64,000 bases of DNA from Acheta domesticus (Eukaryota; Arthropoda; Insecta; Orthoptera; Gryllidae). The DNA lies in the NCBI GenBank assembly GCA_031308135.1, contig JAHLJT010003048.1, positions 124,001 through 188,000 of the forward strand. The letters run 5' to 3'. Below are positions 1 through 11,167 of the stretch, piece by piece. Under the pieces are notes generated by a model. It searched no databases and was not told the origin of the DNA. It saw only the letters and a program-made list of their open reading frames with translations. Position 1 is the stretch's first letter; every line of letters starts with the position of its first letter. A program made the position numbers and the translations under genes.

Positions 1-200
1 AATCGACTAAAAAATATGCATTATCAAACCTATAATGGTCCAACTAAATCTATAATTTCAGTCATAACTCGAAATGTTCCTGCCCCTTTACTAAAGATGA
101 AATTACTCAAGAACTATTACAAGAAAAGTTTCCTGTACTCACTGTAATATGTCTTGCAGATGTTTCCAAGAAACCATGGCCACTAAACACAGTCACATTA

Positions 201-488
201 ATGAAAAAGAATTCAAGTAGCAAAATTTACAAGATCTCAACCCTCTTCAGTGCTATTATTCAAGTCGAAGAAAGAAGACAACAAACTGGTCCCGTCACTT
301 GCCGAAATTATCAATGTTATGGACGCACAGAAAAGAATTGTGGTTTACCTAGAGGCTGTGGTTGCTGCTCCTCAAATCATTCAACAGTTTTGTGTACATC
401 AACTGAAGAACTCTGTGTTAATTGTGAGTCAGCAAATGCACCATATGCATCTCAAGCAGTAAGTGCCATATCGTCCAAAATATTTTAA
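201..488 (+). pseudogene. LINE ORF1 (gag-like) zinc-knuckle fragment
   Basis: This reading frame carries closely spaced Cys/His residues (CRNYQCYGRTEKNCG, then CGCCSSNHSTVLC, then CVNC) that match the triple zinc-knuckle region at the end of Jockey-type ORF1 proteins, which bind the element RNA. The first knuckle reads Cys-x4-Cys rather than Cys-x2-Cys, so it is probably damaged. The frame is short and its start codon is arbitrary. The next frame (463-822) is Asn/Thr-rich and may be the ORF1 tail or the spacer before ORF2. Confidence 0.7.
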
Positions 489-829
489 AACAAAAAGAAT
501 ATCATTTCCTCCTATTAATAACAGTCTAAACACACAGTTCTCAATCTCACACAAACCAAATACCACAACACAACACCTTAAATCATTACCCATCTACTTC
601 CTTTCCAGTAACGTCATTATTAATAGATCCAAATCAACTACATTCAAGACAATTATACTCAAAATTCAAAATAATTTACAAAACAACTCTTCGTTCATAA
701 ATCGAATACACTCATTAGTAACAATCGTAAATCAAACACAAACATTTATAACTTCTTTATTGAGTTATCTCTTAGCTACAATAATCAACATCACACAAGC
801 GTCTCACATCGAATATCCTTAATTGAATC

Positions 830-1110
830 TTCATCATGGCTTCAAATCTAAAATTAAAAATCCGCTCATGGAAAGGCAGATGGAATAAATAAAAAAAAAT
901 CTTTCATACTACTTGCATTTACTTAAAATTGAGGTACTATGTTTGCATGAAAACCACTTATCATGTTCCAATAAATTCTACATTCCAGGTTATTACATAT
1001 ATAGGTCTGGTCGTACGACTACACATGATTTTGGCAGAAAAGGTGTTGCCATTGTAGTATGAAATACAACAGAACATTACCACATAAATATCCTTCCACC
1101 AACATTTTAA
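830..1110 (+). pseudogene. LINE ORF2 endonuclease (APE) fragment
   Basis: A degenerate AP-endonuclease domain read across frames: a start-like MASNLKLKI block, then a stretch resembling the APE segment with the run SNKFYIPGYYIYRSGR and FGRKGVAIVV, followed by an in-frame stop. In Jockey elements this domain nicks the target DNA. Order and spacing relative to the knuckles upstream and the RT downstream fit one LINE. No catalytic set can be confirmed because of frame breaks. Confidence 0.6.
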
Positions 1111-1329
1111 AGTTCTATTTTAACAGAGAATTTAACTGTTGCTCATCCCATTTCTTTCATTTCATCCTTCGAAGTAACTAAATATATGATAAATCTGACT
1201 GCAAAATTATCCTTTGAGCCAGATTGTATTTCTCCATTTGGAATTAAACATTATTCATTTTCACTTATAACTGTATACACTATACACTGCCATAATAATG
1301 CACATTTTCGTTGAAGATATTTTTCTTAA

Positions 1330-1600
1330 TTATAGCAAAATGACCATGTAATTCCAATTCATAAACTTGGCAAGCCATCAGCAAAATCCTTCACATTACA
1401 GACCATTCATATTATTTCCATCTTTAGGAAAAATTTTTGACTGATGCATTGTCCATAGACTAAATATTTTCTTAAATTCTATAAATGATATTCCTCACTA
1501 ACAATTTGGCTTTCGGTGTCTTCTTTCCCTGAATCACCAAATACTTCGACTAACCGAAGACATCCTTATTGCTACTCATAATTTTCAAACCTTATACTTC
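1330..1600 (+). pseudogene. LINE reverse transcriptase, N-terminal fragment
   Basis: Across frames the DNA encodes the motif region that opens Jockey-type RT (Pro-Ile-His-Lys-Leu-Gly-Lys-Pro, then a degenerate YRPIS-like block and a QFGF-like block). It stops abruptly near 1,600, where a hairpin MITE and family A sequence begin. The C-terminal end of the same type of RT reappears at 4,664. Confidence 0.6.
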
Positions 1601-1630
1601 GGTTTTTCTGTCTTCGCGCACGGCGGCAGT

Positions 1631-1782
1631 GTCAATAAAATGGACTATCTCACTGTATTTCGCGTCGTTCTCCGTTGTACCACCACTGAGTCGCATGATC
1701 GGCAGCAGTGCTCGATCATGAGACCCCAAGCGACACAACCGACAACGATGCGAAATATCGTGAGATATTCCATTTTATTGAC
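1631..1782. mobile_element. Palindromic MITE, 152 bp, P257 family relative
   Basis: The block is nearly a perfect inverted repeat: it opens GTCAATAAAATGG and closes CCATTTTATTGAC, and the inner arms continue to pair through the middle. Its core (GATCGGCAGCAGTGCTCGATC-like and a GAAATATCGTGAGATATTCC arm) resembles the two 257 bp palindromic MITEs at 34,029 and 36,807. No coding capacity. It lies at the left edge of the block that splits the Jockey RT. Confidence 0.75.
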
Positions 1783-3924
1783 CCCACCCCGTACGCCAAG
1801 AAAGACAAATCTAAGTGTAGCGCAGTTATTTACTAGTGGTGCTACAAAATGGCACAGACTTTCCCGTATTAGTTTCTATTTCCTTGGGCCTTCGCTAGCT
1901 ATTCGGAATTGCCACAAACTCTTTTTTTGCCAGCTGTCGTCTAACACGGCCAAGAGTACATTTTTTTGCCAATTTTTTTAATTTTTCGGTTTCCTATTGG
2001 TAGAACGGAAACATTAATTTTAGAATATTAAAGAATACAAAAACCTAGTCATAAACGGCAATTTGCTTTAAAAAATTATGTGCCATTTAAGAGAAAATTG
2101 CGTTTTAGCGCTACTAAAAATGCAAATTTTAAGCTCATTTTCACAGAAAATGTTAGAGTTTTCAAAATACTTTATTTGAAGTAATTTACAATTATGTAAT
2201 TTTTGAAAAAAAATACTCAAAATGAACTATACGCTATACTAAAGATTGTAATTAGCACTATCCGTTACAAAAGTTTGAAGAAAAAAATTGCAGCCATATA
2301 TGAGAAAATGGCGTTTGAACTTTTCTGGAAATGCGAAATTATGGGCTAAGTTTTCACAGAAAACGGTTGTGCTTTCGAGAAACTTTACTTGACATTATTT
2401 AAAAGCAAATGTACTCATAAATATAACAATGTGAAAAAATCGCCGCTGATGAACATTTTATCGACGTAAGGAACATGTGCAAAAATTTACATTTTTGTAA
2501 TTTTTGAAAAAGCAACCGATAGAGCAATATGGATTTTATGTCCTCTGATAGAGTACATTTACCACTATCCCTACCAAAAGTTTAAAGAAAAAATTTGGGT
2601 CCGTTTTTGAGAAAATCTTGCTTTTGTAAAATTGAACATATTGTACGAAAACTACTAACATTTGGAAAAACATTTACATGACCTTTATGAAAGAACTCAA
2701 TATAAAGAACAAATTTTATTTGAAGAAAAAATCTCTATCTTCAATTTTGTAGTTGGAGAAAGACGCCGAAAAAATTTAAACTCTCACAATTTTCGAAAAT
2801 TCAGAGCTGTACGTGAAAATCGGACCTGTGCCATGTTAATAAGTGTATTTTACTCTATTCATACAAGAAATTTAAAGAAAAAATGTGGAGCCGTTTTTTA
2901 AGAAAATTTTGAAAATCCCCGGGGTGCTTCATATAAAGTACCCTCAAATTTTAAAGAATCTTTTTCAAAATCTCAAAGCTTCGACTAGAACCAGATCGAC
3001 CGGAGAATATCCATTTTGGAAGAAATCGCGAGTATGGTTTAGGCGCTAGCAGTGTTCACAGAGGGACGGACGGACATTTTCTTTCAATGGGATTTTCGGT
3101 ATCAAGGACCAGAAAACAGGGTTTCTGGCTACACTGTCAGAAATCACATTAAATTTAATGTTGTTTAATGCACTTCTCATATTAAATTAAACGTACCGTG
3201 TACATTAAAACGATATTAATGTACATGTACATTAAATATAATGTGTAAATTAAAATCAATGTAGATTTAATGTACCGTGTACGTTAAGGCGATTTTAATG
3301 TGTTTGTGCATTAAATTAAGTGTCAAAATTAAAATCAATGTAGATTTAATGTAGGACTACACTAAACGTAATGTACCTTGTAAATTAAACCGATATTAAT
3401 GTGTTGTACATTAAATTTAATGTTTAAATTAAATTCAGCGTAGGTTTTAGAAATATTTTCTTCCGCTATTTGAACTTACGTATAATAAATTTAAAATATA
3501 TTTTCAACATGTATATAAAAATATAAATGATTAAAATTCGTATTTACATTCAAATTGATAACAAATAAAATTGTAAAAATATTTATTATAAAGTTGTAGC
3601 GATGTACATAATACGGTAATTCATTTAGTTAACAATTTTTTCAAATTCTCCGGAAATATTTAAATTTTTTTCAAAAATTTGCACTGTAACAATGTCAGAA
3701 TTTAGTACTCTTTAGGGCTACGAAACATATTTCCGAGGGTACACGCGTCCAAAACAGGTGAAGAAGTAGTGACAATTATAAATAATATACATAATTCTGT
3801 AGAGTTAATACATATTTAATATACATTACGTCTAAAGAAATATGTTCCATAGACGTAAAGAATATATTATACGTATCACAGCGGGCAATACATTAGGGCT
3901 AAGAACCTGCGTAAGCAACTCGAT

Positions 3925-3998
3925 GTCGCAATAGCTCAGTGGCTAGAGCACCTGTGCGTAAACCAGAAGTCCCGGGTTCGAATCCCGGTCTGGGTGAC
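3925..3998 (+). tRNA. tRNA-like sequence 1 (probable tRNA pseudogene)
   Basis: 74 bp with a clean A box (TAGCTCAGTGG), a 4 bp D stem (GCTC/GAGC), a perfect B box and T arm (CCGGG-TTCGAAT-CCCGG) and a short acceptor pairing (GTCGC/GTGAC, one wobble). The anticodon arm (around CTGTGCGTAAACCAG) gives only three pairs with a nine-base loop, so I do not assign an amino acid. It could be a transcribed pol III unit, a decayed tRNA or a SINE head captured by the TA element. Confidence 0.6.
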
Positions 3999-4179
3999 TA
4001 TTCGTTGAACAAATTTAAATATTAAAATACATTTGTTACTCAGTACAAAGATCAGAACTTAGTATTCTTTACATCTGCGGAACATATTTCCGAGCGTAAA
4101 AGCGTCCAAGAAGTGTGACAATTGCATAAATCCCAACAGGCAATTCATCAGGTCCAAGAACATGTTCAAAGAATTGTTT

Positions 4180-4253
4180 GTCTCGATAGGATAGTGGTTA
4201 GAGCAGGTGGGCGTGAACCAGGAGAGACGGGTTTGAATCCCGGTTGCGGTGAC
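4180..4253 (+). tRNA. tRNA-like sequence 2 (probable tRNA pseudogene)
   Basis: Also exactly 74 bp and 255 bp downstream of the first, with the same acceptor ends (GTCTC/GTGAC), an A box variant (TAGGATAGTGG), GTTAGAGCA D arm and a B box GGGTTTGAATCCC. It is clearly diverged from copy 1. Flanks of the two are alike upstream (CATATTTCCGAG...GCGTCCAA) and downstream (TTGAACAAATTT), showing that a whole module was duplicated. Function not established. Confidence 0.55.
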
Positions 4254-4639
4254 AATTACTTGAACAAATTTTAAATATTGAAGTTAGTACATGTACAGTA
4301 AATTTAATGGTACGCGTACATTTAATGCGCACCTACTTTAAAGTTACTGTACGTGTACATTAAATTTCATTTACGTACATGATACTTTAGAGCACTTTTA
4401 CATTAAAAGTAATGCGGAAATTTCTGACAGTGTACACCACGTGTTAGGGGATTTTTTTCTTAATTTAGCAACTGGTTTTATCCACATTTTCGTTATCACG
4501 GCCCGGCAATGAATTTTTTTCCGTCGAAAATTCGCCATTTTTTTCGCGCAGCATTACATAACTTACCCTATACTATATACGTATATCACTCCGTGTATAC
4601 GTACGTATACGGGGAAGTAAAACGGCTTTCATCCACTGA

Positions 4640-5270
4640 ACCAGTAAATATTTACGAGAATTAATGGGCACAATTGGAAATAATATCACCCACATAATAT
4701 TGTTAGCTAATCAACGATGGCATCCACTACTTCCTCTGCTTAAATACTATTCTTCACTAAGCATACTGACTAAATTACATATTTATAAAACAATCATTCG
4801 GCCTCTAATATCTCATGCGTGTCCGATTTGGGGATCAGCATCTAAATCCAATAATAAACTTCTAATTTTTCAGAATACATGTCTAAGAATTGTTATTAAA
4901 GCACCTTGGTTTATTTCTAACACAAATTCATTCTGAGTTATGTACAAATTAAAAATTTATTTTTTCGACAAATTTCAGCAAAATATTTACCGCAACATTA
5001 ATACTATTCCGTCTGCATTTCATTTTCATCTTCGTATCAAACTCCCCACCGTAAATGACAAAACGAAAATTATCAAAGCAATTCTGTGACCCTGTTTAGA
5101 ACATCCTTTCTAATCTTATTTCATCACATTAAATAGTTTTGTTCCTGATGTGAGAGCTGCATATTTACAGCTACTAATTTTCTATGTCCATTATGCAATT
5201 TGTTCTTTTTCTGTTGCAATGGGACTAACCGGCCAAAGGCATTTCCTTATTCATTAAAAAATATCCATTT
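4640..5270 (+). mobile_element. Jockey-like LINE, 3' part
   Basis: Resumption of the LINE that breaks off near 1,600. The frame at 4,664-4,936 holds the conserved region after the RT catalytic core (YKTIIRPLISHACPIWGSAS, then LRIVIKAPWF), a hallmark of Jockey-type ORF2 C-termini. Downstream sequence to about 5,270 is probably the rest of ORF2 and the 3' UTR, but it is too degraded to read and I see no poly(A) end. The RT catalytic core itself is absent between the two halves, so DNA was lost as well as inserted. Confidence 0.7.
4664..4936 (+). pseudogene. LINE ORF2 C-terminal (post-RT) fragment
   Basis: Ninety codons containing the Tyr-Lys-Thr-Ile-Ile-Arg-Pro and Cys-Pro-Ile-Trp-Gly signatures found C-terminal to RT in Jockey elements. 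The first Met is arbitrary and the frame ends in a premature stop. Confidence 0.75.
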
Positions 5271-5334
5271 AAACTGCGTTTCACCTAAACTCCATTGTTG
5301 CTGAATGTTGCCGTGTAACGCAGGAAACCCGGAC

Positions 5335-5825
5335 AGGTGAGACGAAGAGAGACGGAACGTGACGGAGAGAGACAGAGAAGCAGAGAGTGACTGAGACAGT
5401 CACTGTGGGGTTGAAGGGAGAGAGGGAAGGAGGGGGAGATAGACAAAGAGAGACTGCGTGCCTAAGAGAGAGAGAAAAAGGAAGAGTGACACAGAGAGTT
5501 ACAAGAGACAGAGAGACACAAAGAGAAGCGGAAAAGATAGACAGAAACAGTGACAGACACAGAGAGAGAGAGGAAAAGGATGGACAAAGAGAGAGGAAGA
5601 GATAGAGACCCAAACGCACAGACACAGACAGGCAGAGAGAGAGAGAGAGAGAGAGAGAGGACGCAGAGATGCAGACACAGGGAAACAGAGAGAGAGAAAG
5701 ATACACAGAGACAGACCAATGGAGAGAAAAAGAAAGGCACATGCAAAGTCAGAAACGGACACAGGGCGGGAGACACAGAAGGCGATTGAGAGAAACAGAT
5801 ACAGAGGGTCACGGAGACGCTTTCT
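5335..5825. repeat. AG-rich low-complexity tract
   Basis: Almost pure purine on the plus strand, an imperfect mixture of GAGA, GACAGA and CACAGA units with a pure (GA)n stretch near 5,634-5,660. The long frames through it on both strands are by-products of the composition and are not genes. Confidence 0.9.
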
Positions 5826-6130
5826 TTTTCACAAGGATTGAATAAGCAAAAACACGGGCAACGCCAGGAATTGTGCTAGTCACCTATAATATGATTAATT
5901 AGAATACAAATATTATATTCAATTCTTTAAGAACATACAGACTACCTCGCGGCCCAATTTACATTTCATTCACAGATAAAGATTTTTAAAATAACTACAT
6001 AGACCCTTTTTACATGTACAACGTAACGCCGATTTCAATTAGATTTATAATTTAATACTCTTCATGAGTGAGTCCACACACTTCCTAGACTCTTGAGAAA
6101 CCTGCGAGAGTAGGCAGCAACAGAAACAGT
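5826..6130. other. Spacer / 3' flank of the zinc-finger gene
   Basis: No gene seen. This is where the 3' UTR of the minus-strand zinc-finger gene should lie. A polyadenylation signal in minus orientation is not obvious close to the stop. Confidence 0.4.
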
Positions 6131-7258
<1,128 letters not shown>

Positions 7259-7577
7259 CTGCGAACGTACGTAAAAGTAATTTATCACCACGAAGCTAAC
7301 TCGACAACAAAACCGGGAGCAGTCCTCCATCCAACCCTATAATCTACTGATGCAACTCTGATAAATGTGTTCGTCTAACAGAAACAAGGCTTCTTTTGCT
7401 CTCGTTGATTGTGATCCTCGGCGTGAGGGCCTCGGGATACAGCACTTGCACCTCAAGAAAGGCTCCTTTCGCCCTTGAAACGTAGAATGACATTAATGCG
7501 GAATTATGAAATGTCTTGCAAACATCCAATAATTTTGAAAATAGAATTACGAAATGATAAAAGAAGATATCACTCAC

Positions 7578-7650
7578 CTGGACCACAAATAGAGCCCTCC
7601 AGTTTTACTGAAGCAACGGAAACACTCTCACAGCCAGGAGCAAGAGGATC
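7578..7650 (-). CDS. Predicted internal exon of the zinc-finger gene
   Basis: A 73 bp stretch bounded by a good acceptor (TTTTGTTGTAG) and donor (CCAG/GTGAGTG) on the minus strand. It reads in phase 0 as 24 codons beginning DPLAPGCESVS and leaves one extra base. That phase fits exactly the partial codon at the start of the zinc-finger exon at 7,258, across a 319 bp intron. The peptide has the acidic/small-residue look of linkers before zinc-finger blocks. Exons further upstream and the start codon were not found. Confidence 0.55.
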
Positions 7651-7658
7651 CTACAACA

Positions 7659-7984
7659 AAAGGTGTTTTATGTTCACTGACAACCAAAAAAGAATGGAGA
7701 ATAAAAGGATTTAGACTTCGCTCTGAGGCTCCGTTTGCTTACAGCTGACTGATCGCTGTGATTTTCTTACAAAGTGCTTACAACTTGTTTGTTATTCAAG
7801 TCGTTGTCATTAATGTTTGCGAGACATAACACACTTTAGCCAGGACTGAATCATGGTGCTATGGTTATTCCTAGATCCACGAAATGAATATTTAAAATAA
7901 CAACTGACATCTGCATTGCAATTCATGGAAAATTTACATCAGATTCTTTGGTTGTTAGTAACTCCGCCTGCGTCAACTGCCAAG
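7659..7984. other. Spacer, possible upstream intron of the zinc-finger gene
   Basis: No coding feature recognised. If the exon at 7,578-7,650 is real, this is intron sequence on the minus strand. Confidence 0.3.
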
Positions 7985-8225
7985 ATATTTAGTCCCGCGA
8001 GTGTCTTTTCCTTTCGGGGGCGATGCTGATCTTCTCCAGCTTAAAGGCGAGAACGGGCACCGACCTATCGTCGGCTAGCGGGGTTTTGGTCCTAGCCGAG
8101 GCAAGTTCTGAGCTACGGACTGGTCTCCCAGTATGTACGATAGTGCATGTGAGTGTGTGCGCGTAAGAGATGAGGACATGACAAGGAAGGAGAAGGAAAC
8201 ATCGCGAGCGGTGCGTGGCATCCGA
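7985..8225 (-). repeat. Partial copy of the long tRNA-derived SINE
   Basis: Shares with the full copy at 53,877-54,531 the blocks TTAGTCCCG, GACTGGTCTCCCAG, a GTGAGTGTGTGCG stretch in place of the (TG)n run, GACAAGGAAG.AGGAAG and the ATCGCG segment. The tRNA-like head is not recognisable here, so the copy is truncated or strongly diverged. Confidence 0.65.
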
Positions 8226-9780
8226 CGAAGCATCCAACTGCCCGTGTTGGCACATTGGCATCAAAAAGTATTCATATTTGGCGCAGTGGCGGGAGATTGG
8301 TTTTTAATAACAATCTTTGGCCCTTTATTACTAGTTCAGAATTTGCATTTTGAACGTACCGCGTCGGACTTATAGCGCGAAAATATAGTTTCTGTGTTAG
8401 TCATAATAACATTCGAGCCAGCGGTTTCGTAATGATTTCATCTCTCGTCGCAAGGGAGCAGCACCGGCCGAACTCCACTCCCAAGCACTAGTGCAGAGAA
8501 AATTATTTAAAAAGATTTCCGTTTTTTTAAAGCAATGACAGCATTGAAAACACAAATTCAAACGGCAAAACAAGTTTTTCAAAGTAGTCGCTCCGCCCAG
8601 TGAACGAGCTTCAGTGCGATCGCATTAACGTTCCATGAGAACAGTTTAACTTAGCAAGGTTGGCATACTTGTGGCCTTTTATAAAACATTTCAAAGAGCA
8701 ACCATTTTTCCGCGGGAAGCACTGTGAATGCATGAGTGAAATTTTGTGGAATACAGATTAAAAGAAGGCATTGCTTTTCATGTGAGACTGAGGTAAAAGG
8801 TTGAACGATTTATTCTCTGATTGCTTATTTCTTTATATTATCTTCTAATAAGAGGGGTACACTGTGTCTTTTCAGAGATCGAGCGAGCGAGCATACCATA
8901 ACGTTCGTCTCGCCAAAATCAACTGATGCCCTCTACTCGAACAATAACCTAAATCTGAAATCTGAAAAAGGAGCTAAATCGCCGCGTTAACAAAATTGGT
9001 ACCAGAAACCCGGGAATCAGCAACCGGCAGGAATCATAGCAAATTGTGTTTTCAATGTTGTCTTAGTAGTGTTGCATGGTGTAGCATAATATTGCAGTAA
9101 AAGGTGACCTTTCAAGTATTTTCACGATCGCTGGCAACATGCCGCAAATCAGTGTCATGGTGTTAACAATGAGAGCATAAGATTTCATAAATTGCCCCCT
9201 CAGCTAAGTAGAAACTCCCTTTAAAATGCCTCTGAGGAAGCAGACAGTATTGCTTTGGGAATTTATAGAATCAGCATTAACTAGAATCGAAGAGAGTCTA
9301 CAATCAGACTCTCAGACCTTAGCAGGTCGAATATACAATGTATCATAGAACGTGTAAATGAAATTTGGGCTGAAATGTGTTTTCTTTTTTTTTGACGAAT
9401 GAAAGATTGAGAAAAATGTAGTTTGCCTTTTGTACTAGGCATTATTCTTTTCCCATTTTCGGATTTCTCTATTTTTGATTGTCATTTTAGAATTGTAGAT
9501 GTATAGTTAAATAACTATTTGATATTTTAATTCGTCGCTGCTGTTTGGAGAGAATTTTTCTTGTATGAAATATTGGATGTTTACATTGGAATGAATCAAA
9601 GTAATTATTTTAAGGCTTGATGTTGATCCTGTCGGAATTAATAGTAAAACTCCGAAGAAATACATTTTTTTTCTTTTTTAATGTTGGAAATACACGTGTA
9701 CGGTAGAATTCTCCCAGAATATGTGTAAAGTCTCTCCGGATTTCCTAGTTTTGAGATAGTGAGATTCTAGCTTCTCCATC
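8226..9780. other. Intergenic, no gene recognised
   Basis: AT-rich spacer. A short GAGCGAGCGAGC run occurs near 8,881. No coding signature was found on either strand. Confidence 0.4.
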
Positions 9781-10941
9781 CTCGTTTTTGCTAAGTTGAT
9801 TTCGGGGCGGTTTTTTGATGACACTAAAGAACCCAAAATTATGGCGCAAGATTTTTTGAGTTGAGTTGCTATTGGGATGGTTTTAAATATTTGTTATCGT
9901 ACTTAGGGGTGAGTTTCAAAATTTTGAAAAGCAACAAAAATTTCGTATGTTTACGACCATACAAATATTTTCTAATTTTCAGTACGGATGCGTGTTAAAT
10001 TAAAAACCCACAATTTTTAACCTTAATTTCAGAGATTGTAGGGTACCAAAAATAATGTTTCTGGCGTCACTGAAGAGCCCAAAATTATCCCAAACCCTTG
10101 GAGGAAGAAATTTTGAAATTTGAGAATTAGGGGTCGTTTTTATTTTTTGTGTTCGTATTTAGAGGTGAGTTTTGAAACTTTGAAAATTGTCCCCCGGGAG
10201 CCCAAAATTCACTTGTTTCGACCATACAAAAAATTTGAGTTTTGAGGAAGTGGGGGTGCTAGCTTTACCACCCCTATTTTTGAAACCTTAATTTCGGGAT
10301 GTTGTGGAGTACCAAAAATAATGTTCTTGGTGCCACTGAAGAGCCCAAAATTATCCCAAAACGTTCGCGGAAGAATTTTTGAAATTTGAGAATTAGGGGT
10401 GGTTTTGATTTTTTGTTTTTGAATTTAGGGGTGAGTTTTGAAACTTTAAAAATTGTCCCCCAGGAGCCCGAAATTCACATGTTTTGACTGTACAAAAAAT
10501 TTGAGTTTTGAGGAAGTGGGGGTGATAGCTTTTGCCACCCCTATTTTTAAAACCTTAGCTTTGGGGTGTTGTGGGGTACTAAAAATAATGTTCTTGATGT
10601 CACTGAGGAGCCCAAAATTCGCCTAAACGTATGGCAGAAGAATTTTTGAAATTTGAGAATTAGGGGTGGTTTTGATTTTTTATTTAGGGGTGATTTTCGA
10701 AATTTTGAAGTGGCCCACAGAAGCCCAAAATTCACTTGTATTGGCCGTGCAAAAAAATTTGAATTTTAAGAAAGTGGGGGTGCTAGCTTTACCGGCCAAA
10801 ATTTGATATCGTAATTTCGGGGTGTTGGGAGGTAGCCCAAAATTTTTGGAAGGGGGCTGAAATTAGCGCAAAATTAGCCCAATATTATAGCGCAAGAATT
10901 TTTGAGTTTTGAGACAGTGGGAGTTCTAGCTTTACCGACGT
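9780..10941. repeat. Degenerate tandem array, unit about 246-268 bp
   Basis: The phrase CACTgAAGAGCCCAAAATT recurs at about 9,829, 10,075, 10,341 and 10,608, with a weaker copy near 10,876, giving periods of about 246, 266, 267 and 268 bp. Other shared phrases are TTGAAATTTGAGAATTAGGGG, GGGGTGAGTTTTGAAACTTT and GTGGGGGTGCTAGCTTT. About five copies, clearly diverged, and non-coding. It abuts the CR1-like fragment at 10,942. Confidence 0.85.
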
Positions 10942-11167
10942 CAAAGAATATTTGTATCATCCGCAAAGAGAACAGTTCTTCCGTTTCGAATCGCTAAGGG
11001 CATGTCATTTACGTATAATAGGAAGAGAATAGGGCCTAAAATCGATCCTTGCGGGACTCCACATGCAATTGGCAAAGAACCGGAAAGGTGTGTACATAAA
11101 GTTCCATCATTCCAGTAAGGTATTTCTACTCTCTGAGATCGTTGTTTAAGGTACGAACATAGCCAAT

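Larger units (their letters stand above)
1..1600 (+). mobile_element. Jockey-like non-LTR retrotransposon, decayed 5' part
   Basis: Fragments of one LINE occur in the order expected for Jockey: an ORF1 zinc-knuckle block (about 280-460), an endonuclease fragment (about 830-1,110) and the start of a reverse transcriptase (about 1,330-1,600). The RT piece is readable only across frames; it contains a VIPIHKLGKPSAKS-like run and a QFGF-type motif just before the sequence breaks off near 1,600. The matching C-terminal piece lies at 4,664-4,936, so about 3 kb of other repeats entered the RT gene. Stops and frame changes are frequent and the element is dead. The window begins inside it, so the 5' end is not visible. 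Jockey clade is inferred from motif style; I or R1 clades are less likely alternatives. Confidence 0.75.
3132..4432. mobile_element. TA-target TIR element (1,301 bp) carrying two tRNA-like sequences
   Basis: Terminal inverted repeats of 13 bp (CACTGTCAGAAAT at the left, its complement at the right) are flanked by TA on both sides (3,130-3,131 and 4,433-4,434). Family A copies at about 22,677 and 56,327 keep the uninterrupted site, so the insertion and its TA duplication can be read directly. TA targeting is typical of Tc1/mariner and related elements; the TIR itself I do not recognise. The interior has many self-complementary TTTAATGTAC/GTACATTAAA units at both ends (3,150-3,440 and 4,285-4,410) and two tandem modules of about 250-340 bp, each ending in a tRNA-like sequence. 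No transposase is encoded, so it is non-autonomous. Confidence 0.85.
1838..4625 (+). repeat. Family A repeat, copy 1 (interrupted at 3,132-4,432)
   Basis: Unclassified, non-coding, AT-rich interspersed repeat of about 1.5 kb once the insertion is removed. Landmarks shared with the other copies: a left block GCACAGACTTTCCCGTATTA, a TTCGGTTTCCTATTGGTAGA block, a right block with GGTTTCTGGCTACAC, TAATTTAGCAACTGG and a tail rich in TACGTACGTATAC. The phrase AAAGTTTgAAGAAAAAA followed by ggAGCCgtttttGAGAAAAT recurs near 2,270, 2,577 and 2,868, i.e. about every 300 bp, so the repeat contains diverged internal modules. No transposase or ORF of note was found. Other copies: 21.5, 52.6 and 54.9 kb. 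Confidence 0.75.

Noticed and set aside
3925..4253. Calling the two tRNA-like sequences functional tRNAs
   Set aside because: The anticodon arm does not fold properly in the first, and both lie in a mobile element. Kept as tRNA-like only.
5281..5812. Several overlapping long frames on both strands in the AG-rich tract
   Set aside because: They follow from absence of stop codons in purine-only DNA. Their Ser/Leu/Cys or Arg/Glu repeats match no protein.
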